A program made the translations under genes and the position numbers. This document shows positions 36,311 through 48,580 of a DNA stretch of 64,000 bases, piece by piece (the stretch's first letter is position 1; every line of letters begins with the position of its first letter). Under the pieces are notes generated by a model, which was given only the letters and a program-made list of their open reading frames with translations, had not been told where the DNA came from and searched no databases. The stretch is taken from the NCBI RefSeq assembly GCF_003597395.2, contig NC_133790.1, forward strand, positions 18,190,662-18,254,661, in the 5' to 3' direction. The DNA comes from Chelonoidis abingdonii (Eukaryota; Chordata; Testudines; Testudinidae).

Positions 36311-36513
36311 TATCAGAGGGGCAGCCATGTTAGTCTGGATCTGTAAAAAGCGACAAAGAGTCCCGTGGCACCTTATAGACTAACAGAAGTATTGGAGCAT
36401 GAGCTTTTGTGGGTGAATCCCCACGCATCTGACGAAGTGGGTATTCACCCACAAAAGCTCATGCTCCAAAACGTCTGTTAGTCTATAAGGTGCCACAGGA
36501 CTCTTTGTCGCTG
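36311..36513. mobile_element. Palindromic Penelope-like element with hammerhead-like core and 10-bp duplication
   Basis: TCTTATAAAG occurs on both sides (36301-36310 and 36514-36523) as a perfect 10-bp target duplication. The left arm (about 36345-36420) and right arm (about 36440-36513) are near-perfect inverted repeats of roughly 75 bp, each with CACCTTATAGACTAACAG or its complement. At the centre sit CTGACGA (36429-36435), GTGGGTATTCACCCAC as a stem, and AAAAGCTC. This is a hammerhead core with U to C in the CUGAUGA box and G to A in the GAAA box. The RNA should fold into one long hairpin. Confidence 0.75.
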
Positions 36514-36523
36514 TCTTATAAAG

Positions 36524-38333
36524 GACATTCTGAAGATTGTCAAGTTTTAAGGTCCAGCGATATACATGCTACGTATTATTATTTATATACACCCTTCAAC
36601 GCAGAGCTCTAGAAATCTCTAACTAGATGCCATCTGGCCCAGGACTGAAGTTAAGAAGTAACATTTATCTATGGAAAATTCAGCTTTAACGTTCGAAGCC
36701 AGAATGTCCACAGCAACAGCACATTACTTCAAGCAATCGTGACATGAAGAGATTAATACGCATATATTACCTATTTCCCATAATTATTAGTCTGTACTTA
36801 AGTCAAATGTTTTGAATACTCTGGCTTGTAACTTAACTTAACCACAGACTAACCTGCTTCTATGTCTGTAGAAGCATCCCAGAGCCTAAAGTCTGCCTTT
36901 GCTGTGCTCAGCCTCCAAGTCCCAACCAGTGACATCGCCAAAAATGAATGAGCAAATAACCTTCAATGGGCCAGTCTTTACAAGAGAAGTAGTAGTTAAT
37001 ATTATCACATTGTTCAAGAGATGCTCCAGAGCCAAAGAATTGCACTGCTCAGCCAATGAATCCATAGCTGGCTTGCTCACCAGTTGTAGACACAGTTACT
37101 CAGCTGTTCCACAGGCTGTGCAAGTCTGGGAAATCAACAGATGAAGGTGAAAAAAGGTAAAACAACACGCTTGGACAAGATTAGTCTTTGAGAAGGGCTC
37201 GAAGTGGGTTAACTGCTTAAGCTGTAGTCACTACTGACATCCCATTTAGAATAATCAGACATCTGTAAATAGAGACTTTGTCTTATTTTACCATAGGCTA
37301 GCCTCATGGCTGAGATATTTTTAAGGTGTAAAGACAAGGGCTTTCCACCAAGTGACAAATGCAGGGGTTCATTTCTTAAGATGAACAGTTTGCATTCTTA
37401 TAAAAGTTACTAAAAGGTGATTGAGTTCCCTATCCCCTAATGGCTGTCCAGTTGGAAGTCAAATATCCTAGGTGCACTTTTCAAAGAGAATAGATAACAT
37501 TCCAGTTCCCTTGGTGATGTTGATCTGATTGCCAAAGTGTACTAATTCACATTGCTGAGCATATAATGGCTGGTGTAGCTGCCTATATATAGTCATTGCA
37601 CTATCAGTACCTAATGTGTTATTACTGTGAGGTGCCTGGAGTATGAAAAGTACTATATTAGCTCCAAATTCTGTTACAAATGGACCCTTCCATCATTTGG
37701 TAACATGTAGGTAGCTCAGATTCTCTCTCTTTTGCCAAAATTAATATACATTCTATTAACTTTTCTCATAAAATTCTGTTGCATCCATACAAACAGTGAA
37801 AGTATCTAAGTTTCAAACATTAATGGCATTTTTAAATCAGTTTCTCAAAACATATCAAAGGTACTTTTTCTCATTGGGGACTGAATCCAGGAAAAGTATA
37901 AAGAAGCTGCTTGAATTATTCTAAATTATATATGCAGCAGTGAAATAGTTTTTCCATTATGAGATCAAACAGAATTTTACTCAAATGTAAAGAATCCCAC
38001 ACCCTTTTGTGAGACAGAATGAGAGATTATTGGAGGCGCAGAGTGAACCTGAGCTGAATTCATGGCAAGTAGACAATACCCATTCTTGTGCAGTTCAAAA
38101 GGGGTTATGTCCTGATCCAATGTTGTAGCATTCAGCTATCACAGTACTTTCAAAGTTGGCAGAGCTACATAAGGAGAAAAAACATCTATGTAAGAGGTCC
38201 TGGCCTCTAGCCTCAGCAAGGACACGTCACTTCCTTTCCTCCACCCAAACGAAAATGCACAAACTGGAACAATTGAAGGGTGGCTGATAGCTTTGTATTC
38301 AGTAATATGCACTATGCACAATGACACTACAGA
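36524..38333. other. Unassigned AT-rich intergenic DNA
   Basis: No gene was recognised. A GTGAGGTGCCTGGAGTATGA stretch near 37628-37648 could be the tail of an old CORE-SINE. The frames at 36886-37144 overlap on both strands. Confidence 0.4.
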
Positions 38334-38412
38334 TTACATAGAGTCATGGAATTTAAAGCCAGAAGGGACCATCTGATCATCTAATCTGACCTCCTGTATA
38401 TCACAAGTAGTC
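38334..38412 (-). repeat. CR1 3' terminal fragment, antisense
   Basis: On the plus strand it reads AAAGCCAGAAGGGACCATCT then TGATCATCTAATCTGACCTC. This is the reverse complement of the CR1 3' end seen in sense at 59540-59600. Only about 80 bp remain. Confidence 0.75.
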
Positions 38413-38879
38413 AGCAACAATTTACAGTGCTAAGGAACTGGAACAAGTGGGTTCGGCTGTATATTTTAGCCTATTTCATATGTAGGCAGTTTTCCAGAAA
38501 GGATGATATTTTAAATCTTTCACACGCAAAATATCTGTATCTAGCACCATTGGTGTGCATCTCCCCTAGTAATGCAAAACAAAAAACACCCCACACCAAA
38601 ACAAAACCACAACAAAGCCCATGCTTCATAAGCCTTGAAGAACTGGTAGCTTTCTTGAACCAGTCACATTTATGTTCTAGGAAGCATATTTTCCAATTTC
38701 ATTAATACCTTGTAGAGATAAGACTCAGTCAATACATGAAGGAAATACCCATTTAGAGTACACAAAAGAAAGGACAACTATTCAAATCAGTTGAAGTATT
38801 TTTGAAAATTTAACTAGTTTAATCAACTGGTTGATTAAAGGAATTTTCAGAGATTTTTTTACTGACTGTAGGTAGGGCT

Positions 38880-39540
38880 CTGCAATAGGGCAGCCCTGCC
38901 TTGCACGCCCCCATGTCTGACCTTGCCATGACAGGTGCACTCACCTTAGTTTCCCCTTGGTCCAGCCATAAAAGGAGCAGTCTTGCTCCATATCCAATTC
39001 TAAAGCTTGCCTCTAGGCATGATTTATTTATTCCTCTGCCTGCTCATTAGTTCACAGAACCCTCGTGATAAAACCATTCTCCCAAAATTCCAAGTAAAAA
39101 AGGCTCCAAATGGATCCTTTTCCACTCTCCCACCTGCAATGTCATTTCCAGCTCATATTTGGAGTTATTAACCCAGCTGTCCCCAGATTCTTTCTGCTCT
39201 TGTCCCAGACCTCTACTCTCCAGGCCATTGTTGGAGAACTCCCAGAGTTGCTTTGTTCCTGTGACACTTTTTCAATAGCCCCATGTCAGGTTTCCCACAA
39301 GAGACCTCCCCACCTGTGATTCCTTCCCCTGCTTTGGGAAGGACCTCTTGTTCTGGGCTCCGGTTCTCACAGTCCTCCTCTCAGGCCTGCTGCAAGGAGA
39401 CTTCCGGCAGTGTTCCACTCATTCAGGCCTTCCTGCTTGTTTTGTCCTATGCAGTTCCTAGGATCCACCCTCCAGCTCCCCTGTCTTGTTTCAGGCTTGG
39501 CAGTTTCTCACCAGGTGGAGTCAGTTTAATTATGAGGGGA
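38880..39540 (+). repeat. Possible LTR-like repeat
   Basis: A TATA-like CCATAAAAGGAGC at 38969-38981 is followed by a C/T-rich stretch, as in a retroelement LTR. I could not fix termini or a target duplication, so this is a weak call. The frame at 39283-39543 has no recognised motif. Confidence 0.25.
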
Positions 39541-40004
39541 TAAGAAGCTGTACACTTTGTTGGCATCCTCAGATAATTAATTTGTTTTCCTTAACTGTTT
39601 GCCAAAACCTAAACATCAGCTGACTCCCAGACCATGCTGCAGGGCCTATTTAATCTCTTAAAACTTTCCTGTGAAGGATGTTTGATTTGATGGGAGTTCT
39701 ATTAGGAGAGATGGGGTTTGATGAGTGTTATATTATAATCTATATCTACACATCCAAACATGTCATTCTAATCAACTATTAAAATAACCTCTGAATACTT
39801 CTCGCATAAAACCCATAAGTGATGATTGATGGGAGACTCTGAGTGATGTTTGAGGTCAAACTCCTATAAATCCCTAAGCAGCTCAGATACTGCCAGAGTA
39901 TATTCTCAGAAGAGAAGCCAGGAACTATTTAGGCACTGGTATAGTCCCATTACATAGCATAGGAGTGCCTCAGATATATTAATTGAATTTATGCTGACAG
40001 CACA

Positions 40005-40150
40005 CCATGAGGTCTCATTTTATAGAAGAGAAACTGAGATACTGAGTGACTTACCCAAATTACAAAGGCAGCCTGTGGATAAGGCAGGAGCTGAACCCAG
40101 ATCACCTGAGTTCTAAATGAATTCCTTCAATCACAAGACTATATTTTCCT
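40005..40150 (-). repeat. MIR-like SINE fragment, antisense
   Basis: TTTTATAGAAGAGAAACTGA, GAGTGACTTACCCAAATTAC and GCTGAACCCAGATCACCTG appear in the order expected for antisense MIR. Confidence 0.7.
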
Positions 40151-43100
40151 CTCCAGTTGTATGGTGAAAACTCTCTCTTTGCTCCAACAAATTTTCAGCT
40201 GGAACTCCTGAAAAAGTAATTAACCATCTCAGGCACCCCAGAAGAGATGGGCACCCTAGCAGCACCTATGGAGGTCTAGGAAATGAGATTAGCAGTTAAT
40301 GGCATTAATGCTGCAGAGTCCTTCATTACTAGGAGATGCAGCATACTTTCCAAGGTCCTTGTACATACATGCTAGCTTAAATATATACTTTTGGCAAAGT
40401 CTTTGAGGGCTTATGCCATCATATGGAGAAGACTGAGTTGCATTTCACAGAATTCCATCATACCCATTACTGACTCAGAGTTGAGACTTTGTGCAATGTA
40501 TATATTAAAAAGTGACTCCAAATATCTCTGCACTTCATCACTGGAGTGAACTTCTTCAGAGGTGTTTTCAGCTGCTGTCTAAATTAATGTTTACTATTTA
40601 AAAACTTTTCTGATTAAAGAGGAATCACAAAAGCTCCTCCTGGCCAAAGAAGAAATATAAAAGAAAGTGTCTGTTTATTGTGCTTTCCTGAAATTCATGC
40701 CTGCTGTCAGGCTGGCCAAGTTTACTAAATAAAATAAAGAGGCATCATCCAATCTGTTTAGATCCCCAAATTATCTTCCTTCAAAAAGAAGGCAATTCCT
40801 ATGCAGAATCTTTTGAAAATAAGTTTGTTATGCTTTTAGGTTCTGAAAGTGCCATTAAGCATTCTCCACATTTGTGAGCAAGAGGTTTGAGACTCACTGA
40901 CCAGGGACATATCCTAACTTCTTATCTTTAGAAAAAATATTTTTATTAAGAAAAAGCAAATGTTTAGCTTGACATTATAACTCAAATATGTATTCACATA
41001 GCGTACCATGATTCCTATGACCACAAATGGCACAAAGTTAAAAAGTAATTCAACAAAACCATTGAAACTTTTATTGTGATACCTCAGATACAATATAGTG
41101 AAACAACAAATGATATACAGTATTGCTAGGACAAAACAGCAAAGCAGCCATGTCATCTGTAAAAGAAAGCATTTTAAAGTGTTTAAGAAACAATATGAGG
41201 CACAACTCAGTTGCCATTTATGACTCATGCTTTAGGCCTTAAATGATTTGTAACAGTCCTTTTCAAAATTACCTCTGAGATTCCTGTTCCTTTACAATAG
41301 ATACTGCTGATTGGCTTACACGAGTGCTAAATGAAGTACAATACAATATCCTACAAGTTTAACAATAATTTGACGGCTTCCTTCCAGTCTTGTCCCATTA
41401 TCATACAAGTGGGATGTTAAAATTTGTCTCTCTTTGTGGCGCTGTGGTATCTCAATCTAGATACAGGTCTTGCAATCTGATTATATGATCCTCTTATCTG
41501 AAAATTTTTTTTGAGAGCAATATATAAAGGAAAATTTTCAAGTCCATTGGAAATGGTACCGAGCACCCTATGTTAGCACAAATGTAGTTTACATTAGGGA
41601 GCAATAGGGATATATTACTATTTCCATAATCAAGGGGTTAATTGCTTCTGTTTGTTATTTTGAGGGATCGTTCGCTTGAAATCAAATTAATTTCAAATCA
41701 TGTCTTCCACAAGCTGCTATAAGTTTAGATGCATGAAAATTAAGCCAGTTACAGAGAGGCTGCTGATTATTTTTAAACTTGCCAAATATTTAGTTTGCAG
41801 TAGGGCATCAGGACTTTATTTGTACTGTTACATTAGTACTGTTACAATTCAACCTACATCATTATATAGTTTGTAGATAATGAAAAAGTTCACATATTCC
41901 AGCCCCTTTTACCAACAGGCAGAAACAAGTCAGAAGAGGTCATGGATGGTTAAGAGGGTAATAAAATACTGTATATTAAAATGGCAACACAGTGAAAGAA
42001 AGAAATAAAATCCAAAACAGCAAAAGTAGTAAGGCCGGTGTATCAGGAAGCCCTCCCTAATTCTGTCAGAGTTGACTGGAAATTTTGCAGCTTAACATTT
42101 TGTAAATGATAGTATTGCCTTTCGTTGGTCAAAAGGATGTCCATAGTTATAAACCAAAGAAAGAATATTGGCATTTGAAGCAGACTCTCAATATTGTAAT
42201 ACCAGTGTTACAGCCACTCTTCAGGGCCTAGACAATGAAGAATGTGTCACCAGATTCCAAAATCATGTCAAATTATGATGCTTAATTATATTAAAACAGC
42301 CATAGCTTTTATGGGTTCAAAAGAAAATCCTTTCAATACATGTATATTTTTTGCTAGCACATTCTTATGTATCCCAATGAACATTCTTTCCAAGAAGCCA
42401 GCTCGTAGTTGGTTCATTTGGTCCAAGAAAGAGCTAGCATGAAACAAGAGTTCACAAAAGCTTTTTGTTACAGTTTATAAAAAAAACAAAACAAAACAAA
42501 ATAAATGTTAAAGACCAACAATAAAAATAACCAGTACAAGTAACAAAAGTGCTCAAGTGGGAGAGGAAGTAAACTTGCCCAGAATGAACACACAAAACCT
42601 TTAAATATAATCTTAATATATTACACACACAAAAAAGTTAGAGGGAAAATGCTTTGTAGAATTCTCTTCAAGTAAGTTTTTCTTTTTAATGTACTGCTGG
42701 AAGGTTCAGTGACCAGACTGACCTCTTCACATCAACCAGCAGCCACTAAGACCTGGAACCAACTTTCACCAAAACCATTAAGCATAACTCTCCACTTCTT
42801 TACCATGGGAGAACTGTTTCAAAGAATCACTGCTCAGGTCAAGCAATAAGAAAGAAAAGGTTCACATGCTCCCAGCTATCATAGCAAGCATAAAAAATTA
42901 TTACATAGTAGTGTGCAGTAGGAATTTTGTATTAGTTATAGCTCCTTCTCTACTCTCTCTTACTCCCCCTCAAAAGACTAATAAGAATATTGCTTCATTT
43001 GGTTCTCTTAAAAGCCATAACATTATACATAACTCACATTAACTCCTTATGCCAGTAATTGAAATTTTAGGTGCTAAGCACTTAATGAAATCCCAACCTT

Positions 43101-45438
43101 TGGCATCAAGGGTAATTAAGGTTTTGGTGAAAATGTCCAGTTTGAAATACAAATAAATAATGCACTGAAAAAAGAGGTTGAGTATCTAAATAAGAATATC
43201 TTTTCTAGTTCTTTTGGTTTTTTTTTTAAAAAGCTTATTAATAGGAAACATCCAAATCCACTATTTAAAATATGACTACAGATTGTTCTGTCTCGTAAAA
43301 AGAAAAAAAATTAACCTTAAATTTGTACTCTCATTTTTATAGTGAAGGGTTGCGGTGTTTTTCTCTTCAACTCAGTGTAATTCTTCTTGAGTCTGTAGCC
43401 AGACAAAGAAAATATAAATATCCTACAGACATCTTCATGGGTGTTACACTTAGTCTTTGAAGCCAACACAAACTCCTTGTTGATAGCTGTTTCAGTGCTT
43501 TCATTGCTGGCAATGGACATTATACTAGAGGAAAACTGAAAAATAGCCCAAACAAAACAGTATTCCAGGTTCTTTCAGACTGAACAGATGGCAGCACCAG
43601 ATGACCATCTTGTGCCAGTGACCTTCAGATAAAGGGGACTCCTGGGTTCAATCTAATTCTTGATTATGGATGAGCGGTATAAGCCACCCCACAAAATCCA
43701 TATTGGACCCAGCTGTACTAGACCAGTTCTTTGGACTTAAGCCCAAGGGTTTTTACTATTTCTACTGTTTAAAATTTAAGTTCTGTAGGTTCATTATCAC
43801 AGCTCCTGATATAGAGCTTCTGTATTACTCCTAGTCATTGGCATGCTTGTAAATGAATGATGTCTGGTAATAAAGTGCAGTAGAGTTTTGAAAACCTGTC
43901 ACAGAGAGTTATCTAAAATGTAACAGCAGCAGCAATGGCACACATTGCAACCTTCACAAATGCCATGTTAAAATAGTTATTAAAAGGAAACTAACTTCTA
44001 TTCTATTGTAAGGGTTTCATATTGTTCATTCCATCAAGACACAAGATTAGTTTTTTTTAAACCTCTCTGAAAGTGCATGCACAAAACCCAATAGTAAATT
44101 TTGTGGATACACATCCACAGAAGGCTTTCTTAATAAGTCACTCCAGTTAAGAAGCAGCTGGAAAAAAGCAAAAAACAGAAAGGATGTGAGCTTTATATAA
44201 ATTTTATTATGAAAATGTCTTTGGGGATGATTTATCCAGCAAACCAACAAACCCCTTTTTATTTTATTTTTGTTTTAAAAATTATCTTGCTATTCTATTT
44301 TATGAAGAAATGAAGTCAACGTCACACTTTCCTGCCCATCCACCAACCCCCACTCTTCTTCAGGTACTGTTACTAATTTCCATCTCATAAGCTTTGGCCT
44401 GTTGTCACACAAAAATAAGTATATTTTTGTTATAAAGTGTAGCAAAAGCAGAATACTTCAATGAATTTTCTTTATAACAACCTCTTTGTCCAGTGCATTA
44501 GACTACACAGCTACATGGAACCAGCCATAAAACTTCACTGATGCACAAGTCCCTGTTACTGTTAAAAGGCACAGTACCAAAAACTTGTTTACTGACTAAT
44601 TTTTATAAATACAAGATCCATATATTTCTGTGCCCTTTGATCTTGCAGGCTGTAATTTTATCAACTTCTCCTTTCAAGACACAAGTTTGCTGGATAAGGA
44701 ATGCAATTATGTTGATTAACTATATTCTACAGTATCACTGCCTTAGTATTCTTGAAAATTAGTTGCACTAAAAATACTGAATCATTAATGTATTCTTTTC
44801 TGCAAAACTTAAGATCTACTTATATATGAGTCAGTGCAACCAAAAGATTTCTAAATGAGCACTGTACCTTTAACTTACTTGCCTGCAAGATGTACATAGA
44901 TTATGGTACTCCCAAATTTTAAAAAGCAATTAATGAATACTCTAATACCGCATCCCTTTCACTGCCAGAGATATCAGAAATTGCTACATATAAAAAGACA
45001 CCCCCAGCCCATACATTCTTCAGGACTACTCATATCAGTCTTCTGCTAGATTTGGTGTAGGTGTTTAGGCAAGAAGCATGCACAGCAAAAGGTAGCATTA
45101 AAGGCATAGGTCAAATAAAAATGCTAACCAGTAAAATTCATTTGCAGTTAGTGAACTGTTTCTCTAGAACTTGAGAATTTAGAAAAAGGTCATCCAAAAT
45201 GTTCCAAAACAACTGTTCACTCAAGAATACATATACAAAAGAGGGAACTTACACAAGGAGAAAAAGGCAAACATGGCCTGAACGAGCCACATAAACTACA
45301 CTAGTCATCTGTGAGGTTGCAAAGTTCAGTGATATTCTCAGAGCTACCTCAGCCAAAATCCTTCTTTCAGTTGCATTAGTCTTTATAAAGCATGTTCCAC
45401 AGAATATTGTCCAAACAGAGTGAAAAAATGCTTTTAAT
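40151..45438 (-). other. YPEL1: YPEL1 3' UTR and downstream AT-rich region
   Basis: The YPEL1 stop codon is at 45439-45441 and transcription continues to lower coordinates, so the start of this interval is 3' UTR. The true polyadenylation site cannot be fixed by eye. AATAAA hexamers on the minus strand (TTTATT on plus) occur near 44203, 44263-44272, 41816, 41071 and 40939. Long 3' UTRs are usual for this family. The interval is AT-rich and has few recognisable transposons, in contrast to the first 35 kb. Three minus-strand frames preceded by good splice acceptors (starting at 44157, 43524 and 41156) lie here, but they match no protein that I know. Confidence 0.45.
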
Positions 45439-45528
45439 TTACTCCCAGCCATTGTCTTTGATCATATGGGCAAGTTCAATGATAAATTTTCCTTCTTTGT
45501 ATTTTTGACTGCTCTCAAAAGCATGTTC
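45439..45528 (-). CDS. YPEL1: YPEL1 last coding exon (residues 91-119 and stop)
   Basis: The minus strand encodes EHAFESSQKYKEGKFIIELA followed by HMIKDNGWE and a TAA stop, the exact C-terminus of the Yippee family. Vertebrate YPEL1 has GKF and a final Glu, while YPEL2, YPEL3 and YPEL4 have GKY and a final Asp, so YPEL1 is the best assignment. The splice acceptor is at 45529-45530, after a TTTCTAG context, and the exon starts in phase 0. The Yippee domain is a small zinc-binding beta-sheet fold. YPEL1 is a nuclear protein implicated in cell shape and epithelial-like morphology; its precise biochemical role is unsettled. The exon has no frameshift or stop, which argues for a live gene. Confidence 0.95.
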   Translation of the reverse strand, partial: EHAFESSQKYKEGKFIIELAHMIKDNGWE

Positions 45529-46796
45529 CTAGAAATGGGAAAATAAAAATATTTAAAATACTGAATTAGACTTAGTTTTTCACATTATTTCATTACCAAT
45601 TTTGACATACAAATAAAAATGAATAGATAATTAACATTTGTAACATTTATTAAGGCTTTCTGGTGATATTTTATTTGTATGGATGTTTTCTCTTTCCTGA
45701 TTGAAGTATCTAATTTTTAGCACATATGGTGTCCTTTACATAAAATCCACACTAAAATGTTAATATAAAATTGCACATGCCTATGCATAAAACTATAATT
45801 CAACATTTACAGTACATACATATATCTATTTACCTAGATATTACTATGATCCCCATCAGTATAATATCTTGAGCAGCTCTCAAGGTACATTAGACTTTAA
45901 CATGACTGTCATTTCTATGGAATGCCAGGATTATCATGTTGTTACTTTATTTCAGAGCCAAGACTGTGTGTGTGTCTGTTCTTTTACATATCATCAGCTA
46001 CAGGTCTGCTAAGGCCAATCTTTCCTCAGCCCTGGGATTGCTGGATTCAGACTGGTGATTTTTGCCATTTTTTAAAATTTTGTTAAGCCATAGCTTAATT
46101 GTAGGTGATTTCCTAGCAGCAACTTAAAATTTTGGACAGGTGTTGTTTTTCATTACTTTGAAGAATGTGTTTATCAGATTATAGGTTCTGAGTTCCAAAC
46201 CAGTCTTGTATGGTAAGAGAAGGGTTGACAGAAACCAAAGTTAGAATATGGAACTGGAACCTTCTAACATAGCTGTTCAGTTTCCTTCATTCCATGACTG
46301 GACAAAAAACCCAATCATTTTACAACCTCAGCTCTGGATGTTCATTATTACTATGAGAGGGAACACATGCAGCTGTTTTCCAGAAGATTCTGAAATTCAG
46401 CTGAATCGAGTACATCCTTCAAGTGGAAAAATGCAAAGGTCACCTCAAAGAAGAATTTAACATTTTCACAGTGTGAAAACTGTAGCATGTTAGCAGTCTG
46501 GATTACTTTTCAATCACAAAATTGAGTTAATTATTGTGATTATTTGTAGCATAGTGTACAATATACTCACCATTTAACAACCTAGTTCATGCTTTGACTA
46601 CATCACTGTGTTTTCTTAAAATGCCAGATAATTAAAGAAGAAAATAAAGAAATCTGAAAACTTGACATCCAAAGTTTTAATACCAAAATGTGTTTGGCAC
46701 TTAAATTCCAAGATAATAGGATACAATAGATTAAGAGTCACGCATAACAATAACGAATGGTGCCTCAGTAGATTAAAGACAACTTCTGTGGACTGC

Positions 46797-46815
46797 TATA
46801 TATATATATATATAT
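46797..46815. repeat. (TA)n microsatellite in a YPEL1 intron
   Basis: About nine and a half TA units lie 42 bp downstream of the splice donor of the middle exon (exon boundary at 46858, minus strand). Confidence 0.85.
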
Positions 46816-46857
46816 GAATGTTTGATCAAGAAAGAAATTATTACATATATTACTTAC

Positions 46858-46966
46858 ATATTTCCATCCAAGAGTGGTTTTACAGTTTTCACAATAGATA
46901 TCTGCTACAGCATGTAAACCTGTCAAAAGAACTCTCTCCTCTGCTGGACCACAGCCCACATTTACC
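46858..46966 (-). CDS. YPEL1: YPEL1 middle coding exon (residues 54-90)
   Basis: The minus strand reads [20 protein letters not shown] then [16 protein letters not shown]. This is the central Yippee domain and includes the second zinc-ligand pair, C-E-N-C. The exon is 109 nt. Its first base completes the Val codon split with the previous exon (phase 2), and it ends on a codon boundary. The acceptor is TTGTTATAG before GGTAAATG, and the donor is ATAT followed by GTAAGTAA. Introns of 1570 bp (46967-48536) and 1329 bp (45529-46857) flank it. The residues are fully conserved with the vertebrate YPEL1/2 consensus, so the identity of the family is not in doubt. Confidence 0.97.
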
Positions 46967-48536
46967 CTATAACAAGGAACAGAAATAGTAGTATCTTAAG
47001 CTGCAAGACAGATCTTGCTTTTTGTTTGACAACATCCTACTTTTCTCCTGGAGATGAAATAATTCAAGCAAAATCTGAGACCAAGTCTCCAGGATATATA
47101 TGCCACTATTTTTAGTCAAAAATTTGTGAAATTAAGTTCTAGGGTTATACTTAAAGAGGCAAGAAGAAAAAAGTGTAATCATTTTGTTTTTCATTTTCTA
47201 CTGTAAAATGGTGTCATTTGTAGCATGAGTTAACTATCACTTACGTCATCAAGTAACATAAAACGAAGCATGATAAATGGGAAACTATTTAACAGTAGTT
47301 AAAACAATATATTAATAAGCGACAGATGGCTTATAACTTAGGCCCTGCCCATGCTGGGAATTAGCTGCTTTCAAACAGGGGTAAGCTCCACCAGTGCCAA
47401 TTACAGTTTTCCTGTTCTACGCTAGGCATTTGTAACAACGGGACTACACTAATGTAGGAAAGGCTTTAGCAATATTTCTATGCTATAGACCATAGGTTAA
47501 AATACAATAATCACAGACAGTGAATATTAAAAATCAGTGGAAAGCCTCTTGCACATCTAGCTATGGAGTACTGCTCCAAAACAAAAAACTTTCCCAATCA
47601 AAAACATATACTTAAAATACTAGTCCAATAGTCATTCCAGGAAAATCAGGCAATACTTGGTTAAACCTGTTATACTACCCAGATCTGTAGTACTCTTGAC
47701 TATGCTTGGCATCTCAATTCTACATGAAGTAACTACAGATAAAAGAATAAAGAAAAAGATATTTGTAAAAGGTAGAGTCACATCTTTCAATCTTCACCGT
47801 AATTACCTGATCTATAAAAATAAAACAGATACATCTGACTTGCATTCTACTTAGGAATTGCTTTGAGCAATTCAGCTAGTTAAAAATAGAGATGCAATTC
47901 AATGACAGCATATTACAAAATCTAAATTAGTTCACGATCTATAAAAGCAAGGTAACAAGCATGTATGTAGACTGCAATGTTAAGGGGCTACAGCAAACAC
48001 TGGACTCTCTTGAGATATGTCTGGCTTTTTGCTTCTGACAAATCTGCAATTTTCAAGGCCAATACTCAAGCATTCTAAAGGTTAACCTGAAAAAATAATG
48101 GCTTTGCTTTGGGCTATAGTGATGATGTCCAGAGTAAAGTTACAGTAATGTAATTTACTTGAATTTCAACCCTTACCTAGTTTTCTGGAATAAAAGAGTT
48201 TAGTGTCACTTGCCTCAATTCAGTTAAAACTTTCAACTGCATCTGATTCTATTTCTAATTAAGAGTTAAATGTGACTAATGATAGGATTTCCTAAATAAC
48301 TGTAAGGAAGACTCAGACTACAAGTTGCACAATAGTAACATTCTCCTGAGAAAGGCCAGTTATCCCAGTCACGCTTATCAACAGGATTGCCAGTATAAGG
48401 CTGTAGTCCATTAAGAAAAGAATTTGAAAGAGCAGATGAAAGTGTGACTGTTACTAATGTTGAGTATTTTGCCCATTTGAGGAACATACCAAAAGTTGAT
48501 ACTGCATAGGAAGTATGTAATTGTAGTCATACTTAC

Positions 48537-48580
48537 ACAGAATTAAAGAGGTAGGCTCTTCCCTGGCTTCCCTGAAAAGA
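48537..48580 (-). CDS. YPEL1: YPEL1 small coding exon (residues 40-54)
   Basis: This 44-nt exon encodes SFQGSQGRAYLFNS plus the first two bases of the next Val codon. The acceptor is CTTTCTTACAG on the minus strand and the donor is a consensus GTAAGT at 48531-48536. It begins on a codon boundary, so the preceding exon must end with the Lys of the family's ELISK sequence. That exon should carry residues 1-39 with the start codon and the CIHC zinc ligands. I looked for it in 48581-64000 on the minus strand and did not find it, so it probably lies beyond the window. Confidence 0.95.

Noticed and set aside
40914..41228. 104-codon hydrophobic minus-strand frame resembling a membrane protein
   Set aside because: Hydrophobicity follows from T-rich codons in AT-rich DNA, and there is no family match. 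It is kept only as part of a low-interest note on exon-like frames.
45249..45452. 67-codon minus-strand frame beginning MAGSKLKAFF
   Set aside because: It overlaps the YPEL1 stop codon in another frame and runs into the 3' UTR. Its residues do not resemble any family.
45439..48580. Assignment to YPEL2, YPEL3 or YPEL4
   Set aside because: Phe in GKFIIEL and the final Glu fit YPEL1. The other paralogs have Tyr at that position and end in Asp.
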